Position numbers and translations under genes: made by a program
DNA from: Leptobrachium leishanense
Taxonomy: Eukaryota; Chordata; Amphibia; Anura; Megophryidae
NCBI GenBank assembly: GCA_009667805.1
Contig: RXON01001664.1
Coordinates: 53,074 to 117,073 of the forward strand
Direction of reading: 5' to 3'
DNA length: 64,000 nucleotides
In this document: positions 20,312 to 32,194 of the stretch, one piece after another
Layout: each line of letters starts with the position of its first letter
Numbering within the stretch: the first letter of the stretch is position 1
The notes under the pieces: model-generated
Told to the model about the DNA's origin: nothing
Database searches by the model: none
What the model saw: the letters and a program-made list of their open reading frames with translations, nothing else

Positions 20312-22875
20312 GATTAGGGATGAGCTGCTCGGTTTGATCGGTTCGGAGTTCGATTCGAACATCGCCTGTTCGCATGTTCGCGAACTACGAACATTTCCGC
20401 GTGTTTGCCCACAATGCACCACAATGGAACACAATGCACTTTTCCACTGGCCTGAAGCTTGTAATTGGCTACAGCCTTGCACCTGACCACGGGTCAGGTG
20501 CAAGACAGGTTCAAGACTATGCCAATCATGGCTCAGAGTCCTGATGGGGCAAATTTTGCCCAATCATGGGCTCACAGAGCTAAGTCCAGCAGCACACTAT
20601 ATAAGGCTTCACACAGCCTTCAGCATGTGTTTTTTGAGTGGAGATTGTTAGTGTGTGTTTTCCCTGCCAGTCTGCCAGCAGCTATTGGGGGGGCCTAATT
20701 TCTACAAAATATCTGGGAATTGTTCTAATCTTCGTGTTCTCACTGCCACCAGCAATTTTGGGGGTCAGTCATTTATACAAAATATCTGGGAATTGTTCTA
20801 ATCTTTGTGTTCTCACTGCCACCAGCAATTATGGGTGTCAGTCATTTATACAAAATATCTGGGAATTGTTCTAATCTTTGTGTTCTAACTGCCACCCAGG
20901 AACCTCCTATAAATCAGTGAGACCCTCTGATGGGTGGCAGTGACAAGACACAAAATACAATTCCCAGGAACCTCCTATAAATCAGTGAGCCCCCCTGATG
21001 GGTGGCAGTGACAAGACACAGATTGCAATTCCCAGGAACCTTCCATAAATCAGTGAGATCCCCTGATGGGTGGCAGTGACAAGACACAAATTACAATTCC
21101 CAGGAACCTCCTATAAATCAGTGAGCCCCCCTGATGGGTGGCAGTGACAAGACACAGATTACAATTCACAGAAATCTGCTAGAAGTATGTGGGACCCCCT
21201 GATAGCTGGCAGTGAGTAGACACAGATTACAATTCCCAGAAACCTCCTATAAATCAGTGAGACCCCCTGATGGGTGGCAGTGACAAGACACAGATTACAA
21301 TTCCCAGGAACCTCTTATAAATCATTGAGACCCCCTGATGGGTGACAGTGACAAGACACAGATTACAATTCCCAGGAACCTCCTAGAAATCTGTGAGACC
21401 CCCTGATGGGTGGCAGTGACAAGACACAAATTACAATTCCCAGGAACCTCCTATAAATCAGTGAGATCCCTGATGGGTGGCAGTGACAAGACACAAATTA
21501 CAATTCCCAGGAACCTCCTATAAATCAGTGAGCCCCCCTGATGGGTGGCAGTGACAAGACACAGATTACAATTCACAGAAATCTGCTAGAAGTATGTGGG
21601 ACCCCCTGATAGCTGGCAGTGAGTAGACACAGATTACAATTCCCAGAAACCTCCTATAAATCAGTGAGACCCCCTGATGGGTGCAGTGACAAGACACAAA
21701 ATACAATTCCCAGGAACCTCTTATAAATCATTGAGACCCCCTGATGGGTGACAGTGACAAGACACAGATTACAATTCCCAGGAACCTCCTAGAAATCTGT
21801 GAGACCCCCTGATGGGTGGCAGTGACAAGACACAAATTACAATTCCCAGGAACCTCTTATAAATCAGTGAGACGCCTGATGGGTGGCAGTGACAAGACAC
21901 AGATTACAATTCCCAGGAACCTCCTATACATCAGTGAGACCCCCTGATGGGTGGCAGTGACAAGACACGAATTACAATTCCCAGGCACCTCCTATAAATC
22001 AGTGAGCCCCCCTGATGGGTGGCAGTGACAAGACACAGATTATAATTCGCAGAATTCTGCTAGAAGTATGTGGGACCAACTGAAAGCTGGCAGTGAGAAG
22101 ACACAGAATACAATTCCCAGGAACCTCCTATAAATCAGTGAGACCCACTGATGGGTGGCAGTGATAAGACACAGATTACAATTCCCAGGAACCTCCTATA
22201 AATCAGTGAAATCCCCCTGATGGGTGGCAGTGACAAGACACAAATTACGATTCCCAGGAGCCTCCCATAAATCAGTGAGACCCCTTGATGGGTGGCAGTG
22301 ACAAGACACAGATTACAATTCCCAGAAACCTCCTATAAAGCAGTGAGACCCCTGATGGGTTGCAGTGAGAACACACAGATTACAACAATTCCCAGATATC
22401 TTCTAGAAGTGAGACCCCCACAATAGCTGCTGGCAGTGAGAACACAAAAATTAGAACAATTCCCAGATATTTTGTAGAAATGAGACCCCAAAATAATTGG
22501 TGGCAGTGAGAACACACAGATTACAACAATTCCCAGATATTTTGTAGAAGTGAGACCCCCCCCCAATAGCTGGTGGCAGTGAGAACACACACTAACACAA
22601 CAATCTTCTCTCAAAAAAACACATGCTGTGGCTGAGTGAAGCCTCATATAGTGTGTTGTGGGACTTTGCCCAATCAGGACTCTGAGCCATGATTGGCATA
22701 GTATTGCACCTGTCCTACACCTAAACTGTGGTCAGGTGCAGGCTGTAGCCAATTACAAGCTTCAGGCCAGTGGAAAAGTGCATTGTGGTCCATTGTGGTG
22801 CATTGTGGGCGAACATGCGGCGAACACGCGGAAATGTTCGGAGTTCGACGAACAGCCGAACGAGCGATGTTCGAG
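20312..22875. mobile_element. Foldback element carrying a satellite core
   Basis: Two inverted arms of roughly 550 bp (20312-20880 and 22330-22875) enclose a tandem array. Matching blocks include GCCTGAAGCTTGTAATTGGC on the left against GCCAATTACAAGCTTCAGGC on the right, and ACATGTGTTTTTTGAG-type text against the CTCAAAAAAACACATG of the right arm. The left outer end reads TTAGGGATGAGC, a terminus also seen in the element at 38108-43787. The right end stops at GAACGAGCGATGTTCG without that motif and seems eroded. It codes for no protein; the 104- and 139-codon frames are shadows. Confidence 0.82.
20890..22360. repeat. 68-bp satellite array, about 21 units
   Basis: The unit runs CAATTCCCAGGAACCTCCTA through TAAATCAGTGAGACCCCCTG and ATGGGTGGCAGTGACAAGAC to ACAGATTA, 68 bp. 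A variant unit (CACAGAAATCTGCTAGAAG with GATAGCTGGCAGTGAGTAG) recurs near 21168, 21570 and 22049, giving a higher-order period of about six or seven units. The element's arms contain related units of about 75 bp, so the array appears to have grown out of the foldback arms. Confidence 0.9.
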
Positions 22876-22892
22876 TCTCGTGGCACAAACCA

Positions 22893-23481
22893 GTTTTCCC
22901 CCTAGTGTGCCCATTTTACCGCTAGATTACAATGCACGCACTAAAAAATGCTGCCTGCATTGTTACCGCGCGCAAAGCCCCGGGATGCCCACAGCAGTGC
23001 TGAGCGCCGCCGCGAGCATCCTCTTAATTAATGGAGTCCATAGGACTCCATTGAGACAGACGCCGGCGGTCACATGACCTGCCAGATCTTGCCTCGCGAT
23101 TTACGGCCGGTCAGCGTAGTGAAACGCAGGGGGAGACTGGGCGAATTTCTTCCCCCAGCCTTTCCCTGCTCCCGCCGGACGAAGGAGGTGGACGGAGCCA
23201 CGGTCCTCACCGCGGGACAGGAGGTGAGTATACGATTCATTTTTTACATTTTTTGGCTGGTATTAACGGATTCTGCAGAAGATCTGGTTAACTTTTTGTT
23301 ATCCGTGGCTGGACGTTAATTAGCGTTAGGACATTGTAATCCTAACGCTGATTAACACTTTGCGCTCCCCATGTTAAGTATAGGGAGCTGTTTGGATTGT
23401 AATATGCGGAAAATACTTTGGCTAACGTTAACGCTCACGCAGGTAAGCAATAACGTTAACACCAAGTATGTAATTTGGCCT
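22893..23481. mobile_element. MITE, GGGCTCTATTACAATC family (5'-truncated copy)
   Basis: It is closely similar to 43846-44558 over blocks such as ATGCTGCCTGCATTGTTA, the GTCCATAGGACTCCATTGAG palindrome and GCGGGACAGGAGGTGAGTAT. It ends near TGTAATTTGGCCT, the diverged form of the family's right end, where the chromovirus sequence starts. The left terminus is missing. Confidence 0.75.
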
Positions 23482-24320
23482 CTAGTTGGCAGTTTGAACG
23501 TAGCCACCACTCCTCCTTTGTGCACCGAGGTACCGGAATGGTATAGGGATCTTAAGGAGGTATTTGCCATAACCAACGCCGAGGCACTGCCACCACACCG
23601 CATTTGATTGCGCAATAGAACTTCTCCCTGGTACCATGCCTCCCAAGGGGTAGGTTTATCCTCTGTCACAAAAGGAAAATGAAATAATGGAGGAATATAG
23701 TGACAACTTGGCCAGAGGTTTTATCAGACGCTCATCTTCGCCAGCAGGGGCAGGTTTCTTTTTTGTATCAAAAAAGGATTGGGTCCTTCGCCCTGGTATT
23801 GACTATAGAGGTTTAAATAGGAAAACTGTGAGAAATGCGTATCCTATCCCCCTCATTTCCAAGCTCTTTCATCGTCTCAAGGGTGCAAAGGTATACTCAA
23901 AATTAGACCTGTGAGTTGCATACAATCTGGTTCGTATTAAGAAGGGTCAGGAGCGGAAAAATGCATTCAACACTCGAAGTGGTCTGGTCACTACGAATAT
24001 CTTGTAATGCCTTTTGGTCTGTGTAATGCTCCCCAGTGTTCCAGGATCTGATCAATGATACCCTCAGAGACTATTTACAGGTGTTTGTCATAGTCTACAT
24101 TGATGACATTCTGATCTATTCCCCTGACATCACAACCCAGCATGAGCATGTTAGAATGGTATTACAAAAGCTATTGGAAAACAGGTTATACTGCAAGCTA
24201 GAAAAATGTTTGTTCGACGTCTCTTCTGTTCATTTCCTTGGTTACATTATTAGTCCAGAGGGTTTTCAGATGGACCTTAAGAAACTATCTGCTATAATGG
24301 ATTGGCCTCTGCCCCAGGGG
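23482..24320 (+). pseudogene. pol: Chromovirus reverse transcriptase (N-terminal and catalytic part)
   Basis: Readable segments in order are VPEWYRDLKEVF and EALPPHR (pre-RT), [51 protein letters not shown] followed by a stop, then MPFGLCNAPQCFQ with a frameshift, and the catalytic YIDDILIYSPD near 24095. It ends in AIMDWPLPQG at the L2 insertion. Several frameshifts (near 23605, 23990 and 24035) break it. Confidence 0.92.
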
Positions 24321-25849
24321 TTATTATTATTATACTTTATTTATATAGCGCCATCATTTTCCACAGCACTGAACAATGGGCACAATATAAACAGGGTTAC
24401 AATACATTCAGATTGAACGACATTTGATAAACCAATACAGGAGGAAACGAGGGCCCTATTCCCATGGGAACTTACAATATAGAAGGGTTGGGTGGAAACA
24501 GGAGGAGACGACTGCAAGGTGAGAGTGATGGACTGTTTGGGGCAGTGAGGTGTATCAGTGAGACGGGCGGTAGGCTTCCCTAAATAGGAATGCCTTAAGG
24601 GAGTGTTTGAAGGAAAGGAAACTAGGGGAAAGTCTGACCGTACGAGGGAGAGTGTTCCAGAGGATGGGAGCTGTGCGTGAGAAATCCTGCAGTCTATTAT
24701 GGGAAGAAGTGATGCAGGGAGAAGCTAGGCACTGGTCATTGTTTGACCTTAGGGAGCAGGCTGGGGTGTATTTGGTGATTAATGAGGACAGGTAGTGGGG
24801 AGCTGAGCTAGTGAGAGCTTTGTAAGGCAGAGTAAGGATTTTGAATTTACTTCTGCAGTGGACGGGGAGCCAATGAAGGGACTCGCAGAGGGGAGAGGCA
24901 GAGACAGAGCGATGGGTGAGGTGGATGAGCCTGGCAGAGGCGTTCAGAATGGATTATAGGGGGGTGAGCTGGGAGAGAGGGAGGCCAACTAGAAGATTAT
25001 TACAATAGTCGAGTCGGGAGATTACAAGGGCATGGATGAGTTGCTTTGTGGTGTCAGCGATAATAAATGGCCGAATTCTGGAGATATTACGCAACTGGTA
25101 GCGGCAGGAGGAGGAAGAGACTGGATGTGGGGGATGAAGGAAAGAGCAGGGTCAAGTGTAACTCCGAGGCAGCGAACCTGGCTTGATGGAGAGATGGTGA
25201 TACCCTCGACCACGACAGAGAAGTCACTAGGTGGGGAGGCATTAGAGGGAGGAATTAGTAGGAGCTCGGTCTTGGACATGTTAATCTTTAGGTGGTGCAA
25301 GGCCATCCAGGAGGAGATGCCAGATAAACAGTCGCTGACTTTGGAAAGGACAGGAGGAGAGAGATCAGGGGTAGAGAGGTAGATCTGAGTATCATCAGGA
25401 TACAGGTGGTAATTAAAGCTAAAGCTGTTAATGATTTTTCCCAGGGAGGAGGTGTAGATGGAGAAGAGCAGAGGACCAAGGACAGATTCTTGAGGCACAC
25501 CAGCTGATTTGCAAATCAGGAGTTACCAGCAAATGATACAGAGAAAGACCTGTTAGAGGGATATGAGTGAATCCAAGAGAGCGCAGTGTCACAGAGACTG
25601 AGAGAGTTGAGAGCCTGTAGAAGAAGGGGGTGATTGACAGTTTCAAAAGCAGCCAAGAGGTCAAATAGGATGAGAATAGAATAGTGGCCGTGGTTCCTAG
25701 CCTTTAGGAGGTCATTGGTGACTTTGGTGAGGGAAGTTTCAGTTGAGTGTAGGGAACGGAATTTGCCTGATTGCAGGGGATCAAGTAAGAAATTAGAGGA
25801 CAGGAAGAGGGAGAGGCGGTTGAAGACTAGTTTTTCCAGAAGCTTTGGA
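24321..25849 (-). mobile_element. L2-clade LINE, 5'-truncated, antisense
   Basis: It starts on the plus strand with the inverted 3' tail (TTATTATTATTATAC and TTTATTTATATAGCGCC). On the minus strand it reads the RT region found in the sense copy at 29.9-31.5 kb: [50 protein letters not shown] and the catalytic box as [11 protein letters not shown] (A to P substitution in the usual YADD). It is truncated at the 5' side in the middle of RT, typical of incomplete target-primed reverse transcription. The target duplication is at most a few Gs. Confidence 0.9.
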
Positions 25850-27617
25850 GGGTCTAAGGCAATCCAATGTTTTTTAAGGTTCACAAACTACTATAGGGAG
25901 GTTTATAAAGAATTTCTATGGCCTGGTATCTCCTCTGACCACAATGACAGAAAAGGGGATCCGTAATCAAAATGGACCCCTCAAGCTGAACAAGCTTTTT
26001 AAGCCTTAAAAGAAGCCTTCACTACTGCCCCGGTTTTAAGACATCCTGATCCCAAAAAGTATTTTCAGCTAGAGGTTGATGCTTCGGAAATTGGCATAGG
26101 TGCAGTCTTGTCCCAACGAGAGGCACACGACAAACCGCTACATCCTTGTGGGTTCTATTCCCGTAAATTGTCTCCAGCCGAGAGGAACTATGACATAGGT
26201 AACAGAGAATTGTTTGCAGTGATCTCTGCCTTAGCAGAATGGAGATATCTTCTGGAGGGTTCCAGTGATCCTATTATAATCATTACTGACCATAAAAACC
26301 TTACCTATATCGGTGACGCCAAGCGCCTGAACTCCAAGCCCAGGTATTCCTTGACCCAGGTCAGTACGTGAGAAGATAATTGAATCGGAATAAGAATAAG
26401 GACCAACGTGCTGTTGGTCCTTATTCTTATTCTGATTCAATTATCTTCTCACGTACTGACCTGGGTCAAGGAATACAAAAGCACGCGCTTTATCTAGACA
26501 ATATGAGACGTATGAACAAAACATACAAGACAAACACCCCATCGTTCCACAGGAACACATACTTATTTCTACTTCCCTTGAAGTATCTTCACCTTTCTTG
26601 GAAAGGCTTCAGGGCATTCAAGGTATGGCACCTGAGGGGAAGCCTCCGGCTAAGCTCTTTGTACCTGAAACAGAAAGAGATCAGTTGATGTTTCTGTTTC
26701 ATGATGTTAACCTGTCTGGTCACATGGGCATTACCAAAACTATATCTAATATAAGTAAGTCATTTTGGTGGCCCACATTGCGAAGGGATATAAAGGAATA
26801 TATAGCCATATGTGACGTATGCACGAGAAACAAAAGCCCCAAAACTACACCAGTAGGCTTGCTCCGCCCATTGCCTATTCCAAAACTCCCATGGTCACGA
26901 CTGGCGATGGATTTCATAGTAGACTTACCCAGTTCCCAAGGGAATACAGTGATACTCAATTGCTTTCTGCAGCTGATGTCGTTACGATATTCATACAAAA
27001 TATTGTACATCTTCATGGAGTGCCACAGGGTATAGTATCTGACTAGGGTACTCAATTTGTATCCAGATTCCGGAAGGGGTACTATACCAACATGGGGATA
27101 ACCTTGGCCTTCTCTTCGGCCTATCATCCCCAAACCTATTGGGCGTCCGAGAGGGCAAACCAAAATGTAGAAAAGTATCTCCGTTGTTTTGTATCCGAAA
27201 GGCAGGATAACTGGTCTGATCTTCTACCATGGGCTGAATATGCTCTCAATAACGCCATTAATGAGAGTATGGGTCGATCTCCTTTTCAAATTGTTTATGG
27301 TTATGATCCTCCCATGCTTCCTTCCACATTTCAGGTTTCTGCCATACCTGCCCTAGATGACCACTTAAAGAGACACCTGGACGACAGTCAAGGAGATACT
27401 TGTCAAAAGCAGTGCAGTTCAAAATGTTAACGCAGACAGACACAGGAGGCAAGCGCAGGTGTAACAAGTTGGTGATGGGTTTGGTTTTCCACCCAACATA
27501 TCAGTCTTCTAGTACCCTCCATGAAAATGGCACCTTGTTACATTGTTCCATACAAAATCCTAAAACGGGTGAACCCCGTCTCTTACGCCTTAGCTTTATC
27601 CTCTCATTTCAAGAGGA
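25850..27617 (+). pseudogene. pol: Chromovirus RNase H and integrase (broken)
   Basis: After the antisense L2 the text resumes with [19 protein letters not shown], then RNase [36 protein letters not shown] and [21 protein letters not shown] palindrome interrupts at 26344-26476. Integrase follows: the HHCC-type region with SGHMGITKTI and CDVCTRNKSPK (26700-26840), PWSRLAMDFIVDLP with the first catalytic aspartate (near 26900), a damaged stretch near 27045 (GIVSD, stop), and SSAYHPQTYWASERANQNVEKYLR carrying the third catalytic region with Glu (27110-27180). Frameshifts and stops are numerous. Confidence 0.9.
26344..26476. repeat. Near-perfect palindrome, 64-bp arms
   Basis: The arms 26344-26407 and 26413-26476 are inverted copies with one mismatch (GAATCGGAATAAG against GAATCAGAATAAG) and a 5-base loop (GTGCT). 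The sequence lies inside the RNase H region. It has no target duplication of its own and is not shared with other elements in the window, so it looks like a local inverted duplication of chromovirus sequence. Confidence 0.93.
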
Positions 27618-27737
27618 TCTTGTGACCTCCCCAAGTGGCATCCTAAGTGGACGTTCAGAGTTGATTCCTGGAGTTTTATCCAAGATCCCCTATGCCATCC
27701 ACCATCACGATCCCTAATTCCTGTGTCTCCTCTCTCC

Positions 27738-28220
27738 ACAGGTAAGACATTATCACCCATTATCCACAGACACCCACATCTCAACTGATCCCCTGCATAC
27801 TTTTGCTGGTAAGACATTATCACCCATTATCCACAGACACCCACATCTCAACTGATCCCCTGCATACTTTTGCTGGTAAGACATTATCAACCATTATCCA
27901 CAGACACCCACATCTCAACTGATCCCCTGCATACTTTTGCTGGTAAGACATTATCACCCATTATCCACAGACACCCACATCTCAACTGATCCCCTGCATA
28001 CTTTTGCTGGTAAGACATTATCACCCATTATCCACAGACACCCACATCTCAACTGATCCCCTGCATACTTTTGCTGGTAAGACACTATCACCCATTATTT
28101 ACAGACACCCACATCTCAACTGATCCCCTGCATACTTTTGCTGGTAAGACACTATCACCCATTATCCACAGACACCCACATCTCAACTGATCCCCTGCAT
28201 ACTTTTGCTGGTAGGACCCC
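27738..28220. repeat. 67-bp tandem repeat in the L2 5' region, about 7 copies
   Basis: Units starting GGTAAGACATTATCACCC begin at 27742 and recur every 67 bp to about 28211, almost identical. A different repeat, CCAAGTGGCATCCTAAGTGG with the following GAGTTGATTCCTGGAG, flanks the array: once at 27632 and three times at 28455-28590. Both lie between the LINE insertion edges, upstream of the coding region, in the position of a LINE promoter. ORF shadows here are not genes. Confidence 0.88.
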
Positions 28221-28697
28221 CATCACCCAGTATTCGCAGGCACCCACATTGTAACGTTACCTTGGTCTTTTTCTGTTTTTTTATTTATTTTTGTTTTTCT
28301 CCACCATTTGCTTTGCTAATTAGCATGTGAATCTCCTGCCCTATTGACACAGCCCATCCAGCTTCAGGTGTTTACATTGTAACTGCCTGAATGCAATCAG
28401 TCTGCCCTATATAACTGCTAAGACTGGCTCCATTGAGCCTTGGCTCTTGTGACCTCCCCAAGTGGCATCCTAAGTGGACGTTCAGAGTTGATTCCTGGAG
28501 TTCAGTGGCATCCTAAGTGGACATTTAGAGTTGATTCCTGGAGTTCAGTGGCATCCTAAGTGGACGTTCAGAGTTGATTCCTGGAGTTAGGGACTGGAGG
28601 AAGGAACTGCAAGGCCCACTTTTTACTTTGGGTAAACGCACGTCTATATTATGCTTTCTCTCACGCTTCTACACTTTACTTCTACCTTTCACCTTAA

Positions 28698-31450
28698 ATG
28701 GAACTCCTGCCCCTCTACCACCGACCCCTACACTATCTGCATCTCTCCCTCCCTCCTCTCGTCCCACATGACACGGCCTCCGTTGCTGCTCTCTCACATG
28801 GCGGTCTACACTTGAGCCATACCCCCAGACCAGGTGAGAGAAATGGTGGCGGGGTCGGAATCCTGCTGTCTCCCACCTGCACCTACCAGCATCTCCCTCC
28901 ACCCCCATCCCTCTCCTTCTCCTCCTTCGAGACACACTGCATCCGCCTGTTCTCTCCTCTGGCTCTCAGGGTGGCAGTCATCTACCGCCCACCAGGACCA
29001 ACCTCCCAGTTCTTTGACCACTTTGCTACCTGGCTTTCTCACTTCCTGTCTTCTAATCTTCCATGCCTAATTCTCGGGGACTTCAACATTCCCATTGACG
29101 ATCCTTCCGCCCCTGCTGCCTCCAAACTTCTTTCACTCACGTCCTCCCTTGGACTCACACAATCCTCCCTCCTCCTACCCACCGCGCGTGGTCACGCTAT
29201 TGACCTTGTCTTTTCCAGCCTCTGCTCCATTTCTGAGTTCAAATGTCGCCCTTTCCCCATCTCTGACCACCACCTTCTCTCTTTCAACCTATCTGGACTT
29301 CCTAAACACCCTGCTCCCCCACCCCGCACACACACTCGCAGAAATCTACATGCTGTGGACCCCCATCAATTCTCCAACCTACTTCACCACCTCCCTCATA
29401 CCTCATCCTTCACCTGCCCTGATGCTGCCACTAATCACTACAACACTACGCTTATCTCTGCTCTAGACACTCTTGCTCCTCTTCGACTCTGTAAGGCCCC
29501 ACGCCGCCAGCTTCAGCCCTGGCACACCCTCCAGACTTGCTACCTGCAAAGATGCTCCCGCACTGCAGAGCGTGCCTGGAGGAAATCCCGGTCTGAAGCT
29601 GATTTTGTTCACTTCAAGTTTATTCTCCGGTCGTACACCTCTGCCCTCCACTTGGCCAAACAATCCTTCTCATCTCTTATATCTACGCTGTCCTCCAACC
29701 CTAAACGGCTCTGGTCCACCTTCAACACCCTCCTCTACCCACCTGCACCTCCCCCCACAGCTGCCTTCAGCGCTCAAGACCTGGCAGACTACTTCCTCAG
29801 TAAAACTTTAATTATCAGAAGCAACATCCCAACACAAGATAGTTATCTGCCACCTCCACTCCCACAGGTCCCCTCTGCCACCCTCTGCCGCTTCCTCCCA
29901 GCCACTGAGAGGAAGTCAATTCCTTATTGTCCTCCTCACATCTCACCACGTGCCCGCTCGACCCCATTCCCTCACATCTAATTCCTCCCCTCTCCTCCTC
30001 CCTCACCCCTGCTCTCACACACATCTTCAACCTATCTCTCTCCACTGGCTCCTTTCCATCCGCCTTCAAACACGCGCTAGTTACCCCTTTACTAAAGAAA
30101 CCATCCCTCGATCCCAACTCTCCATCCAACTACCGCCCTGTATCCCTGCTTCCCTTCACATCAAAGCTCTTAGAAAAACTAGTCTTCAACCGCCTCTCCC
30201 TCTTCCTGTCCTCCAATTCCTACTTGACCCCCTGCAATCTGGCTTCCGTCCCCTACACTCAACTGAAACTGCCCTCACCAAAGTCACCAACGACCTCCTA
30301 ACTGCTAAAAAACACTGCCACTATTCTATTCTCATCTTGCTTGACCTCTCGGCTGCTTTTGACACTGTTGACCACCCCCTCCTTCTACAGACCCTCAACT
30401 CTCTGGGTCTCGGTGACACTGCACTTGCTTGGGTTGACTCCTATTTATCCAACAGGTCCTTCTGTGTGTCCTTTGCTGGTAACTCCTCCTCCTCATTGCC
30501 TCTATCTGTTGGTGTACCTCGAGGCTCTGTCCTTGGTCCTCTGCTCTTTTCCATCTACACCTCCTCCCTGGGCAAAATCATCAACAGCTTTGGCTTTAAT
30601 TACCACCTCTACGCTGATGACACTCAGATCTACCTCTCTACCCCTGATCTCTCTCCCCCTGTCCTTTCAAAAGTCAGTGACTGTTTATCTGGCATCTCCT
30701 CCTGGATGGCCTCCCACCACCAAAAGATCAACATGTCAAAGACTGAGCTCCTACTTATTCCTCCCTCCAATGCCTCCCCACCTCCTGACTTCTCTATCAC
30801 GGTGGAGGGTATCACCATCTCCCCATCAAACCAAGTTCGCTGTCTTGGAGTTACACTTGACTCTGCTCTTTCCTTCATCCCCCACATCAAGTCTCTTTCC
30901 TCCTCCTGCCGATACCAACTGCGTAATATTTCCAGAATTCGGCCATTTCTTACGCTGTCACCACAAAACAACTCATACACGCCCTGGTAATCTCCCGACT
31001 TCGACTATTGCAATAATCTCTTATCTGGCCTCCCTCTGTCCCGCCTCTCCCCCCTACAATCCATCCTGAACGCCTCCGCCAGGCTAATTCACCTCACCCG
31101 CCGCTCTGTCTCTGCCTCTCCCCTCTGCGAGTCCCTTCACTGGCTCCCCATCCACTGCAGAATTAAGTTCAAAATCCTTATCCTTACCTACAAAACCCTC
31201 ACTAACTCAGCTCCCCACTACCTGTCCTCACTAATCACCAAATACACCCCAACCCGCTCTCTAAGGTCAAACAGTGACCTGCGCCTAGCTTCTCCCCGCA
31301 TCACCTCTTCCCATGATAGACTGCAGGATTTCTCACGCGCAGCCCCCACTCTCTGGAACGCTCTCCCTCGTACTGTCAGACTTTCCCCTAACTTCTCTTC
31401 CTTCAAACGCTCTCTTAAAACATTCCTATTTAGGAAAGCCTACCACCCAA
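28698..31450 (+). pseudogene. L2 ORF2: endonuclease and reverse transcriptase (frameshifted)
   Basis: The protein nicks target DNA and copies LINE RNA onto it. The frame 28698-29981 (427 codons) carries the APE-type endonuclease: GGGVGILLS, AVIYRPPGP, LGDFNIPIDD and SDHHLLSFN. A linker with basic residues follows. RT is split over frames at 29927-30301 ([33 protein letters not shown]) and 29950-30990 ([34 protein letters not shown], catalytic [11 protein letters not shown]). Frameshifts lie near 29960, 30210 and 30985. The C-terminus is readable in pieces to about 31450 (GTLSLVLSD frames). The start codon is uncertain because the upstream frame is open for only a short way. Confidence 0.88.
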
Positions 31451-31680
31451 CTCACTGACACAACCATCAATCACTCTCACCTTACAGTCCTCTCCTCCTG
31501 TTTCCAACCTCAACCCTCCCAGATTGTGAGTTCCTACGGGAATAGGGCCCTCATCTCCTCCTGTACTGTTTGTCAAATGTTGTTCAATGTATTGTAACCC
31601 TGTCTATACTGTGTTTATTGTACAGCGCTGCGGAATATGCTGGCGCTTTATAAATAAAGAATAATAATAATAATAATAAA

Positions 31681-32010
31681 GATCCACAACGTATTTCATG
31701 TAAGCCTTTGGAAGCCGTTACTCTGCAATCGGTACTCCAAGAACTGGGCTCCTCCTATTACAGTGGAGGGCGAGGAGGAATATGAGGTGCGGGCAATCTT
31801 GGATTCTCGATGGTCGAGGGGGAATTGCAATACCTGGTCGACTGGGAGGGATATGGTCCTGAGGACAGGCAATGGATTCCTGCGGATGAAGTTCATGCTG
31901 CCCATTTGATTAAGGCATTCCATAGGTCTCACCCTTCGGCTCCGGTTGGTCGTCCTGTGGCTGCCCATGGGGCACACACATACCGCCGGCATCCGGCAGC
32001 ATCCTCCGCA
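31681..32010 (+). pseudogene. pol: Chromovirus integrase tail with chromodomain
   Basis: After the L2 the gypsy text continues with HVSLLKP-like text (degraded), then a chromodomain: a stop in GGI, then EGELQYLVDWEGYGPEDRQWIPADEVHAAHLIKAFH. The aromatic residues and the LVDWEGY core are those of the chromodomain that chromoviruses carry at the integrase C-terminus to bind modified histone H3. It is followed by a Pro/His-rich tail. Confidence 0.92.
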
Positions 32011-32194
32011 TTGTCCGCTGTCCGAGCGTCAGATAAAATACAAGCCGGCGCAGGCCACGTGACAAGCGGAGGGGCAGGGCACGCAGCTATAACGCGGCAC
32101 CATCGGGTTTAAATGCCTTGCAGTCAGTGGTGAACGGTGCGCTGACGTGGTTTATTTTTCCCACAGTGCTACCTAGCGTTTGTTATACAATCTA

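Larger units (their letters stand above)
27620..31680 (+). mobile_element. L2-clade LINE, nearly full length
   Basis: It is inserted between the chromovirus integrase tail and chromodomain; GATC occurs at both edges (27615-27618 and 31681-31684) as a possible short target duplication. It contains a 5' region with tandem repeats, an ORF2-like coding region with endonuclease and RT, and a 3' end GGCGCTTTATAAATAAAG followed by (AATA/AAT)n. The CR1-superfamily L2 clade is supported by the RT text and by the microsatellite tail. Confidence 0.88.
23482..32150 (+). mobile_element. Ty3/gypsy chromovirus, broken by two L2 LINEs
   Basis: A plus-strand pol is traceable in three blocks: RT at 23482-24320, end of RT with RNase H and integrase at 25850-27617, and the integrase tail with chromodomain at 31681-32010. 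The blocks are separated by L2 insertions at 24321-25849 (antisense) and about 27620-31680 (sense), and the protein text resumes correctly after each. No gag and no clear LTR pair is seen; the 5' end is lost at the MITE junction near 23481. The element is old and full of stops. Confidence 0.88.

Noticed and set aside
20890..28220. CRISPR-like arrays (68-bp and 67-bp repeats)
   Set aside because: The repeats are contiguous with no unique spacers and lie in eukaryotic transposons.
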